The notes beneath the pieces were generated by a model. It was given only the letters and a program-made list of their open reading frames with translations. It was not told the DNA's origin and ran no database searches. A stretch of DNA of 64,000 nucleotides from Paracoccus sp. TOH (lineage in GTDB: Bacteria; Pseudomonadota; Alphaproteobacteria; Rhodobacterales; Rhodobacteraceae): NCBI RefSeq assembly GCF_030388245.1, contig NZ_CP098360.1:1758501-1822500 (forward strand), read 5' to 3'. Each line of letters begins with the position of its first letter. Positions within the stretch are counted from its first letter, which is position 1. A program made the translations under genes and the position numbers. Below, one piece after another: positions 56,208 to 63,299 of this stretch.

Positions 56208-57302
56208 ATGGGCCGATATACCGCACTTCCCCAGCCGCGCGAGTCCGCCTTGTCCGCAGAAAAGCCCCGTCCCATCACCACCGTCGCCGGCATGGTCGAT
56301 GCCGGGCTGGCCGATGCGGCCAAGGCCGGGACGCTGGAACAGGTCGCGGCCGAGTTCCGCATCCGCATGACCCCGGCCATGCAGCGCGCAGCCGAAGCGG
56401 CGCCGCGCGGTCCGGTCGCGGCGCAATTCGTGCCTGATGCACGGGAACTGCTGATCCGGCCCGAGGAACTGGCCGATCCGATCGGCGACGATGCGCACAG
56501 CCCGACGCCCGGCCTGACGCATCGCTATCCCGACCGGGTGATCCTGCACGTCACCCGCAGTTGCGAGGTCTATTGCCGGTTCTGCTTCCGCCGCGAGGTG
56601 GTGGGCGAGGACGGCACCCTGCCCGAACCGCAGCTGGCCGCGGCGCTGGATTATGTCGCCCGGACGCCGGCCATCCACGAGGTGATCCTGACCGGCGGCG
56701 ACCCGATGGTGCTGTCGGCGCGCCGCATCGCGGCGCTGCTGCAGCGCCTGGCGGCGATCCCGCATGTCGATATCGTCCGCTTCCATACCCGCATCCCGGC
56801 GGTGGCGCCGCAGCGCATCGACGCCGCCATGCTGCAGGCGCTGCGCCCCGAGCGGCTGGCGGTCTGGGTGGTGCTGCACATCAATCACGCCGACGAGCTG
56901 ACCGCCGAGGCTTGCGCCGCCCTGGCCCGGCTGGCCGATGCCGGTGTCCCGCTGCTGTCCCAGACCGTGCTGCTGAAAGGGGTGAACGCCGACGCCGAAA
57001 CCCTGGCCGGATTGTTCCGGGCGCTGATCCGCAACCGGGTGAAGCCCTATTACCTGCATCATTGCGACCTGGCGCGCGGCACCAGCCATTTCCGCACCAG
57101 CATCGCCGAGGGCCAGGCGATCATGGCGCAGCTGCGCGGCCGGCTGTCGGGGACCTGCCTGCCGACCTATGTGCTGGACCTGCCGGGCGGGCATGGCAAG
57201 GTGCCGCTTGGACCGGGCCAGGTCGAGGAAACCGCGCCGGGCCGCTATATGATCCGCGACTGGCGCGGTCGGATGCACGATTATCGCGATCTGGACGCTT
57301 GA
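56208..57302 (+). CDS. epmB: KamA-family radical SAM aminomutase, probable EF-P (R)-beta-lysine-forming enzyme
   Basis: 364 residues. The radical SAM cluster motif is C119-x3-C123-x2-C126 in TRSCEVYCRFCFRR, and the PLP-binding lysine is in LDLPGGHGKVPL. The length fits EpmB/YjeK rather than the 410-440 residues of catabolic lysine 2,3-aminomutases, and the extra zinc-binding C-terminus of the latter is absent. EpmB converts lysine to (R)-beta-lysine for EpmA. Both epmA and efp lie 12-13 kb away in the same window, which supports the assignment. A TTG at 56250 is an alternative start. Confidence 0.87.
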   Translation: MGRYTALPQPRESALSAEKPRPITTVAGMVDAGLADAAKAGTLEQVAAEFRIRMTPAMQRAAEAAPRGPVAAQFVPDARELLIRPEELADPIGDDAHSPTPGLTHRYPDRVILHVTRSCEVYCRFCFRREVVGEDGTLPEPQLAAALDYVARTPAIHEVILTGGDPMVLSARRIAALLQRLAAIPHVDIVRFHTRIPAVAPQRIDAAMLQALRPERLAVWVVLHINHADELTAEACAALARLADAGVPLLSQTVLLKGVNADAETLAGLFRALIRNRVKPYYLHHCDLARGTSHFRTSIAEGQAIMAQLRGRLSGTCLPTYVLDLPGGHGKVPLGPGQVEETAPGRYMIRDWRGRMHDYRDLDA

Positions 57303-57373
57303 GTCGGCGGATGCTGTTCTGAACCGCGACACGCCAAATCCGTGACGTCTTATTGCCTTCATGGCTGCTACTT

Positions 57374-57415
57374 CTCAAGCTCAAGCTCAAGCTCAAGCTC
57401 AAGCTCAAGCTCAAG
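57374..57415. repeat. Hexanucleotide tandem repeat (CTCAAG)7
   Basis: Seven perfect head-to-tail copies of CTCAAG, 72 bp past the epmB stop. On the minus strand it could encode Leu-Ser repeats in a short open frame without other support. Simple sequence repeats this regular are unusual in such a GC-rich genome. Confidence 0.95.
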
Positions 57416-57431
57416 ATGCCCGAAAGCTCGG

Positions 57432-57599
57432 TCACAACATCGGTCGTGTCACTGTAAGATCGTCAAGATCAACCCCTAGGACTTCGTAGAAATCGCCAAT
57501 ACTGATTTCACGCCGCCAGATTAGGCGGGCAACTTCTAATAAGATTTCGTCCACTGGGTTCCCTTTGCATTGGTCGCGCCGCAACGCGATTTGCCGCAT
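57432..57599 (-). CDS. Short hypothetical protein in gene debris near tRNA-Ser
   Basis: 55 residues from ATG 57599. The C-terminal 40 residues look coding (DEILLEVARLIWRREISIGD, then FYEVLGVDLDDLTV), with helix-forming character like small UPF0175/HTH or antitoxin-type proteins. It overlaps the end of the frameshifted remnant upstream by 64 nt. It may be a genuine small gene or the out-of-frame tail of that remnant. Confidence 0.4.
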   Translation of the reverse strand: MRQIALRRDQCKGNPVDEILLEVARLIWRREISIGDFYEVLGVDLDDLTVTRPML

Positions 57600-57816
57600 G
57601 TCGCTACCCAATCAAGATACCGTTGCTTGAACGCGCCGTTCTTGCGGGCGAACCATTCTTCTCGATCTTGAATGAAGGGCGTAATGACGTCTGATGCCAA
57701 AGTTTCGGTAATTCCGCCCCAAGGTGCCGGCACTGTTCCGACGAACGAAATCCCCGCTGCCTGCATCGCTTCAATGGTCTTTTGGTCTCATCGGCTTTCC
57801 CGGCGTTCTTCGCCAT
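57536..57816 (-). pseudogene. Frameshifted hypothetical gene remnant beside tRNA-Ser
   Basis: The frame starting MAKNAGKADETK at 57816 continues sensibly only if one base is skipped near 57775 (an AAAAG tract). It then reads AMQAAGISFVGTVPAPWGGI and FIQDREEWFARKNGAFKQRY. Base composition here is much lower in GC than the flanking genes. The family is not recognised. Its position directly downstream of the tRNA 3' end suggests debris of an integrated element. Confidence 0.45.
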
Positions 57817-57968
57817 ACTATTCCGTCCGGCTAGGCGGCCGGACGAGCCTTCCATTCGCGATCTCGTGAGCGCTCAGCCGGTCGCGGTGGGTGTTCTAGC
57901 TTTCCGATTTCTGCCATAGACCTTTGTTAGAAACGCGGTCGGAAAAAATCCAATAAAATCAAGGTAAT

Positions 57969-58058
57969 TGGCGGACGGTGAGGGATTCGAACCCTCGAGA
58001 CGGTTCCCCGCCTACACACTTTCCAGGCGTGCGCCTTCGACCACTCGGCCAACCGTCC
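57969..58058 (-). tRNA. tRNA-Ser (anticodon GGA)
   Basis: The minus strand folds into a class II tRNA with a long variable arm. Acceptor GGACGGT pairs with ACCGTCC, the D arm begins TTGGCCGAGTGG, the anticodon loop is CTGGAAA (GGA, reading UCC/UCU), and the T arm contains GGTTCGAATCC. The terminal CCA is encoded (57969-57971). Confidence 0.97.
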
Positions 58059-58108
58059 GTGGCGGCTCATCTAGCGCGGCGCGGCGGCCGGCGCAAGCCG
58101 CAGTTCTC

Positions 58109-58696
58109 TCAAAGCTTGGAAATCCGCTTCTGTAATTCAGCAAGTTGGCGGCGGATCTCGGCCATGTCTTCGGGTTCGGCGGCCTTCTTGCCGGCGCGGC
58201 GGGGATCAGGCTCGACCTCGCCCAATTCGGGGCCGCTGCTGCCCGCCGTCCCCCAACCCGCCGCCATCGCCTTCAGGAACATCTGCTGCTGGCGCTGCAG
58301 CGCCTCGAAGCCGGGCATCGAGGACATCGGGTTCGGGAAGGTCGACAGGTTCTCCATCATCTTGGACTGGCCCTCGCGCAGCATCTCGAAACTGGCGGCG
58401 AGGAATTGCGGCACCACGGATTGCGCCTGCGTGGTGTAGCTGCGCACCAGGTCGATCAGCACCTCGACCGGCAGCACGTTCTCGCCCCGGCCCTCATGCT
58501 CGGCGATGATCTGCAGAAGATATTGCCGCGTCAGGTCGTCGCCGGTCTTCAGGTCGACGATGCGGACCTGGCGTCCGGCGCGGATGAAACGGGCGATGTC
58601 GTCAAGCGTGACGTAATCGCTCGTCTCGGTGTTGTAGAGGCGGCGACTCGCATAGCGCTTGATCAGCAGCGGGGTCGTGTTCTCGGCCTCGGCCAT
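58109..58696 (-). CDS. phaR: Polyhydroxyalkanoate synthesis repressor
   Basis: 195 residues from MAEAEN at 58696 with GGAGG upstream. The N-terminal DNA/PHA-binding domain is intact (LIKRYASRRLYNTETSDYVT, LDDIARFIRAGRQVRIVD). The C-terminal part is helical. In Paracoccus PhaR represses phaP and itself, and is released by binding nascent PHB granules. Here it is downstream of phaP with its own candidate site at 58710. Confidence 0.95.
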   Translation of the reverse strand: MAEAENTTPLLIKRYASRRLYNTETSDYVTLDDIARFIRAGRQVRIVDLKTGDDLTRQYLLQIIAEHEGRGENVLPVEVLIDLVRSYTTQAQSVVPQFLAASFEMLREGQSKMMENLSTFPNPMSSMPGFEALQRQQQMFLKAMAAGWGTAGSSGPELGEVEPDPRRAGKKAAEPEDMAEIRRQLAELQKRISKL

Positions 58697-58709
58697 GGCT
58701 CCTCCGGCG

Positions 58710-58721
58710 ATGCATTTGCAG
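58710..58721. promoter_or_regulatory. Candidate PhaR site upstream of phaR
   Basis: On the minus strand CTGC-AAAT-GCAT, seven of eight arm positions matching CTGC-N3/4-GCAG, located 14 nt before the phaR start. This is compatible with the autoregulation known for PhaR. Confidence 0.45.
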
Positions 58722-58798
58722 CATGATGGGAAATGACCCGCGGAAATGCAAAGAAAATCGCCCGTCATTCCCGACGCGACGCGGCGTGCAGAAATGAG

Positions 58799-58823
58799 AA
58801 AAAGGGGGCAGCACCCTGCCCCC
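58799..58823 (-). terminator. Intrinsic terminator of phaP
   Basis: On the minus strand GGGGGCAG pairs with CTGCCCCC around a GGTG loop, followed by TTTTT. It lies 36 nt past the phaP stop and separates phaP from phaR. Confidence 0.9.
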
Positions 58824-58859
58824 TTGTCCCGAATTGTCCGATACGGCCGAAGGCGCGGA

Positions 58860-59336
58860 TCAGGCCTTGGTCACGGTGCTGGCCGAGGTCGTCGCGGCGG
58901 CAGCGGCTTTCTTGACCGCGGCCTGGGTCTCGCGGGTGGCCTTCTCGGCGGCTTTCTGGGCGTCGGCGGCCAGGTCCTTGCCGGCGGTCAGCATCAGATC
59001 GACGGTGTCCATCTGCACTTTCTTGGCGACTTCGGCGAAGGCGGCCATGTGCTCGGCAGCGGCTTCCGCGGCGGAGGTGGCGAAATCGCTCACGGCCTTG
59101 GCGTATTCGGCCGGCTCTTCCTTCGAGGCGGTCAGCTCGCCCAGGCGGGCGATGGTGTCTTTCGCCCATTGCGACGAAATCTCGGTCGAACGCTCGGCGG
59201 CAGCCAGGGCAACCCGGGCCATCTTCTCGCCCAGCGCGGTCTGCGACTTGAACGCGTCCTGGACAGAGGAGGTGTCGATCGGCATTTTCGCCAGCATTTC
59301 CTGCAGGGTTTTGGTGAAGTCGGGGGTCTTGGCCAT
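58860..59336 (-). CDS. phaP: Phasin, PHA granule-associated protein
   Basis: 158 residues from MAKTPDF at 59336 with AGGAGAG upstream; the longer frame has no site. Helical and rich in Ala, Lys and Glu, ending in an Ala-rich tail (AAVKKAAAAATTSASTVTKA). The phasin_2-type pattern is visible: FKSQTALGEKMARVALAAAE and AFAEVAKKVQMDTVDLMLTA. It coats PHB granules and limits their size. It sits between phaC and phaR with two PhaR-type operators upstream. Confidence 0.94.
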   Translation of the reverse strand: MAKTPDFTKTLQEMLAKMPIDTSSVQDAFKSQTALGEKMARVALAAAERSTEISSQWAKDTIARLGELTASKEEPAEYAKAVSDFATSAAEAAAEHMAAFAEVAKKVQMDTVDLMLTAGKDLAADAQKAAEKATRETQAAVKKAAAAATTSASTVTKA

Positions 59337-59402
59337 TTGCTCTCTCCTAGATCGGCGCGAAGCTTGGGCACCGGTTGAACTGTTCTGTCCCCCATATACT
59401 TT

Positions 59403-59442
59403 CTGCACTGCAGCATTGCAAGGTTTTCTTGCTGCGATGCAG
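59403..59442. promoter_or_regulatory. Two PhaR operator sites in the phaC-phaP gap
   Basis: CTGC-ACT-GCAG at 59403-59413 and CTGC-GAT-GCAG at 59432-59442 are perfect matches to the TGC-rich CTGC-N3-GCAG target reported for Paracoccus PhaR. Their centres are 29 bp apart, close to three helical turns, and they lie 67-106 bp upstream of phaP. Confidence 0.8.
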
Positions 59443-59452
59443 AAAATTTCTG

Positions 59453-61813
59453 CTAGGCGCGCTCATGGACATAGACGCCGGGAGCCGGGCCGAAACCCTC
59501 GCCGGACTCCCGCGCTTCGACCAGGGAACCGGAATGCCGCGCCAGCCATTCGCCCCAGCGGCCCCACCAACTGCCTTCGTGGCGCTGCGCCTGGTCCAGC
59601 CAGTGCTGCTCACCCCGGTCGAAGCCGGCATCCGAGGTGTAATGGCCGTATTTCTTCTTGCTGGGCGGATTGACGATGCCGGCGATATGGCCCGATTCGG
59701 AAAGGATGAAGGTCTTGTCCGCGGAGCCCATCTGCGCCACGCCGCGCCAGCTGTCGCGCCAGGGGGCGATGTGGTCGGTTTCGCAGGCGATGGCGCAAAG
59801 CGGCACGGTCACGTCGCTGACATGCAGGCGCTGGCCCATCAGCTCGAACCCTTCGCGGACGAAGCGGTTCTGCTGGCACAGGCCGCGCAGGTATTCCACC
59901 GCCATGCGCCCCGGTAGGTTGGTGCCGTCGCCGTTCCAAAACAGCAGGTCGAAGGCGGGCGGCGTCTCGCCCAGCATGTAGCTGCGGATCGCCGGTCCCC
60001 AGACCAGGTCGTTGGCGCGCAGGAAGCTGAAGGTGCGCGTCATCAACTGGGCGCTGAGCACACCGGTGCGCGCCGCTTCCTCCTCGATGCCCGAGACGAA
60101 ATCCTCTTGCAGATAGGCGGTGAATTCGCCCTGGTCCTCGAAATCGGTCAGGGTGGTGAAGAAGGTGGCCGAGTTCACCCGGTCGTCGCCGCGCTGCTTG
60201 AGCAGCGACAGCGTCAGGGCCAGCGTGGTGCCGGCGATGCAATAGCCGATCACGTTCAGCTTCTTCTGGTCGGTCAGGTCCAGGATCCGGTCCATGACCT
60301 CGAGATAGGCGTGGACGTAATCGTCCATGCCGGTCTCGCCATAGCTCGGGTCGGGGTTCTTCCAGGCCACCACGAACAGCGTATAGCCCTGGTCGACGAT
60401 CCATTTGATCAGACTGTTCTGCGGCTTGAGGTCGAGGATGTAGAACTTGTTGATCCAGGGCGGGAAGATCACCAGCGGGATCTCGTGCACCTGCCCGGTG
60501 CTCGGCTTGTACTGGATCAGCTCGTAAAGCCGGGTGCGGGCGACGACGCTGCCTTCGGAGGTGCCGATGTTCTCGCCCACCCGGAAGGCGTCGTGATCGG
60601 CCAGCGAGACGATCAGCTCGCCGCTGTTCTGCTCGACGTCGCGGACCAGGTTCTCTAGCCCCCTGACCAGGCTCTCGCCTTCGGTCGCCAGGGCCTTTTC
60701 CAGCGCGTCGGGATTGGTGGCCAGGAAATTCGTCGGCGCCATCATGTCGATCATCTGGCGGGTGAACCATTCGATCCGGCGCCGGTCGGTCATCTCGGGC
60801 AGGTCCAGCGCGCCGGCCGCTTCCTCCAGCGCCTGGGCGTTGATGTGATATTGCCGCTTGATGAAGTTGAAGAACGGATGCGCCTCCCACAGCGGATTCG
60901 AGAAGCGGCGGTCCCGCGGCCCCTCGGCCGGCGGCGGTGTCAGGGTGCCGCGGGCGAAGGCGGCCTGGGCCTCGGCGAAATGGCGCAGGGTTTCGCCCCA
61001 ATAGCTGACCTGCTGGCCGATCACCCGCTCGGGCTGCTCGGCCAGCAGCTTCAGCCAGGCCGAGGTGGCGGTGGCGAAAAGGTCGGGGCCGGGCATCTCG
61101 ACGCCGGGGCTGTGGGCGCGGCGCTGCGCCAAGGCGCTGATCAGCCGTTGCGTCAGCGATTCGATGCGCTCGATATTCAGGGCCAGCTGCTCGGGCAGCC
61201 GGCTGTCGGCGCCGAAGGCGGCCTCGGCGAACGCCGTCGCCTGATTGCCGAGCGCCGGGGCGGCGGGGGCATCGCGCCCGGGCATGGTGGGCTTCTCCGG
61301 CGCGGTGGCGCCCGCGGCGGCGGGGGCCTTGGCGGGCCCGCCCTGCCCCGGCGCCGCGGGTCCGGTGGCGCCAAGCGGGCGCAGCGCCTCGTCCACGGCG
61401 CTCAGGCTTGCCGGCTCGGCGGTTTTCGCCGGCGCCTTGGCCGAGGGCTTGCGGTGCGTGCCGGTGCGGGTATCGCTGCGCCCGGCAGCCCGGCCTCGGG
61501 CCACGGCATTGCGCGGGGCGGATTTCGCCGCGGCCTTGGCCCGCGCCGGTTTGGCCGGGGCGGCGGCTGCGGCCGACCCCTTCGCCGGTTCCGCCGCAGG
61601 GCTCACGGGCTTGGCCGCCCGGCCGCGCGGCGCGGCGGATTTCGCGGCCGGCGCGGCGGCCGGCTTGTCGGAGGCAGCGGGGACCGAATCGCCGGCGGGA
61701 GCGGCCGTTTTCGCCTCGGTCCGGGCTTTCGCCCTGCCGCCGCGGCCCCTGCCCGGTTTGTCCGCCGCCTGCGCTCCGGCGCCGGTCTCCGGCTTTTCGT
61801 CCTTGCCTGCCAT
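59453..61813 (-). CDS. phaC: Class I polyhydroxyalkanoate synthase with histone-H1-like N-terminal extension
   Basis: 786 residues from MAGKDEK at 61813 (GGGGAGG upstream). Residues from about 195 to the end are a normal class I PHA synthase: lipase-like box GYCIAGTT with nucleophile C525, D680 in ACETDHIAPW and H709 in SESGHIAGIV. Residues 10-190 are an extra low-complexity extension rich in Ala, Lys, Pro and Arg, with motifs such as AKPARAKAAAKSAPR, resembling the DNA-binding tails of histone H1 and PhaF. Typical class I synthases are about 570-630 residues. The enzyme polymerises (R)-3-hydroxybutyryl-CoA at the granule surface. Confidence 0.95.
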   Translation of the reverse strand: MAGKDEKPETGAGAQAADKPGRGRGGRAKARTEAKTAAPAGDSVPAASDKPAAAPAAKSAAPRGRAAKPVSPAAEPAKGSAAAAAPAKPARAKAAAKSAPRNAVARGRAAGRSDTRTGTHRKPSAKAPAKTAEPASLSAVDEALRPLGATGPAAPGQGGPAKAPAAAGATAPEKPTMPGRDAPAAPALGNQATAFAEAAFGADSRLPEQLALNIERIESLTQRLISALAQRRAHSPGVEMPGPDLFATATSAWLKLLAEQPERVIGQQVSYWGETLRHFAEAQAAFARGTLTPPPAEGPRDRRFSNPLWEAHPFFNFIKRQYHINAQALEEAAGALDLPEMTDRRRIEWFTRQMIDMMAPTNFLATNPDALEKALATEGESLVRGLENLVRDVEQNSGELIVSLADHDAFRVGENIGTSEGSVVARTRLYELIQYKPSTGQVHEIPLVIFPPWINKFYILDLKPQNSLIKWIVDQGYTLFVVAWKNPDPSYGETGMDDYVHAYLEVMDRILDLTDQKKLNVIGYCIAGTTLALTLSLLKQRGDDRVNSATFFTTLTDFEDQGEFTAYLQEDFVSGIEEEAARTGVLSAQLMTRTFSFLRANDLVWGPAIRSYMLGETPPAFDLLFWNGDGTNLPGRMAVEYLRGLCQQNRFVREGFELMGQRLHVSDVTVPLCAIACETDHIAPWRDSWRGVAQMGSADKTFILSESGHIAGIVNPPSKKKYGHYTSDAGFDRGEQHWLDQAQRHEGSWWGRWGEWLARHSGSLVEARESGEGFGPAPGVYVHERA

Positions 61814-61846
61814 AATTGACAATCCTCCCCTAACCGTAAAATCATT

Positions 61847-61857
61847 ATGCCTAGCAT
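61847..61857. promoter_or_regulatory. TGC-N3-GCA element between phaC and phaZ
   Basis: ATGC-CTA-GCAT is a perfect palindrome with the same TGC-N3-GCA core as the phaP operators. It lies between the divergent starts of phaC and phaZ and may be a weaker PhaR site. Confidence 0.4.
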
Positions 61858-61928
61858 AGAACGCAGGTAAAGCCGTGACCTCTTCCGTCCAGGCCAAATC
61901 CGGCGAACCCAACGGAGATCTGGTTACG

Positions 61929-63272
61929 ATGGCGACTTACAAAGGGCTGAGGGGCATCATCTCCTATGATGCGATGGAGACGATCCGGAACACCAACGAA
62001 TGGATGGGGGCGAGCGCGCGCGCCCTCGCCTCCTATCCCGCCTTTGCGATGATCCCCAATCCGCTGTTCAAGCTGATGTCGGCCTGGGGCCGCGTGACCG
62101 AACGCAGTTTCTCGCGCATGGTGATCAAGCCGGACTGGGAAATCCCGCCGATCGTCTCCGAGGACGGTCAAGACCATATCGTCTATGTCGAGCCGGTGAT
62201 CGAGCGGCCCTTCGGCGACCTGGTGCATTTCCGCGTCGCCCGGCGCGAGCCGATGGCCCGCAAGATCCTGCTGGTCGCCCCGATGTCCGGCCATTACGCC
62301 ACCCTCCTTCGCACCACGGTGACATCACTGCTGCCCGATTGCGAAGTCTATGTGACGGATTGGCACAATGCCCGTGACATCCCGGTCAGCTGCGGCAAGT
62401 TCGACATCGAGGACTACACCCAGTACCTGGTCGACTTCATCCGCCATCTCGGCCCGGACGTGAACGTGATCGCCGTCTGCCAGCCGGCGCCGCTGGCGCT
62501 GGCCGCGACCGCCCTGCTCGCCGAGGAAGATCCCAAGGCCCAGCCTCGCTCGCTGATCCTGATCGGCGGCCCGATCGACCCCGACGCCGCCCGCACCGAG
62601 GTCACCGATTTCGGCAACCGCATCACCATGGGCGAGCTCGACTACCTGATGATCCAGCAGGTCGGCTTCAAGTATCGCGGCGCCGGGCGCATGGTCTATC
62701 CCGGCCTCGCCCAGCTTTCCTCTTTCATCGCCATGAATGCCGAGACCCATGCCAAGGCCTTCCTCGACAAGGTCTTCGCCGAGGCGCGCGGCCAGGCTTC
62801 CGAGGGCGACAAGCACAACACCTTCTACGACGAATACCTGGCGGTGATGGACATGACCGCCGAATTCTACCTCTCGACGGTCGAGCGCATCTTCAAGGAA
62901 CGCGAGATCGCCCGGAACCGCTTCGCCGTGAACGGCAAGCCGGTGGACCTGGGCAAGATCAGCAATGTCGCGGTCATGACGGTCGAGGGCGCCAATGACG
63001 ACATCTCGGCCCCCGGCCAGTGCGTCGCGGCGCTGGACCTGTGCACCGGCGTGCCGGCAAGCCGCAAGACCCAGCACCTGGAACCCGGCGCCGGCCATTA
63101 CGGCATCTTCGCCGGCAAGAGCTGGCGGCTGAACATCCGCCCGCTGGTGCTCGACTTCATCGACGAACAGGTTCCCTCGGCTCCGCATCGCAAGCGCCGC
63201 CGCGGCGGCGCGGCGCCGGTCGATTGCGGCGCGATCAACCTCTCGGAACAGGATTCCAAGATCGCGGTCTGA
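61929..63272 (+). CDS. phaZ: Intracellular PHB depolymerase
   Basis: 447 residues from MATYKGL at 61929; a GTG at 61875 in frame would add 18 residues and has AGGTAA upstream, so the start is open. The family (intracellular PHA depolymerase type 1) shows VAPMSGHYATLLRTTVTSLL, then VYVTDWHNARDIPV, an AVCQPAPLALAAT box with the Cys nucleophile (V-C-Q-P) and LEPGAGHYGIFAGKSWR with the catalytic His. A basic tail PHRKRRRGG follows. It mobilises stored PHB. It is divergent from phaC. Confidence 0.94.
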   Translation: MATYKGLRGIISYDAMETIRNTNEWMGASARALASYPAFAMIPNPLFKLMSAWGRVTERSFSRMVIKPDWEIPPIVSEDGQDHIVYVEPVIERPFGDLVHFRVARREPMARKILLVAPMSGHYATLLRTTVTSLLPDCEVYVTDWHNARDIPVSCGKFDIEDYTQYLVDFIRHLGPDVNVIAVCQPAPLALAATALLAEEDPKAQPRSLILIGGPIDPDAARTEVTDFGNRITMGELDYLMIQQVGFKYRGAGRMVYPGLAQLSSFIAMNAETHAKAFLDKVFAEARGQASEGDKHNTFYDEYLAVMDMTAEFYLSTVERIFKEREIARNRFAVNGKPVDLGKISNVAVMTVEGANDDISAPGQCVAALDLCTGVPASRKTQHLEPGAGHYGIFAGKSWRLNIRPLVLDFIDEQVPSAPHRKRRRGGAAPVDCGAINLSEQDSKIAV

Positions 63273-63299
63273 TCGCCCGGCAACCGGAGGCGGTCCGCC

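Noticed and set aside
57374..57415. Possible CRISPR array
   Set aside because: Repeat unit is only 6 bp with no spacers; it is a microsatellite. No cas genes are in the window.
57121..57435. Minus-strand frame encoding a Leu-Ser repeat
   Set aside because: It consists of the (CTCAAG)7 repeat plus antisense of epmB; no ribosome site or family features.
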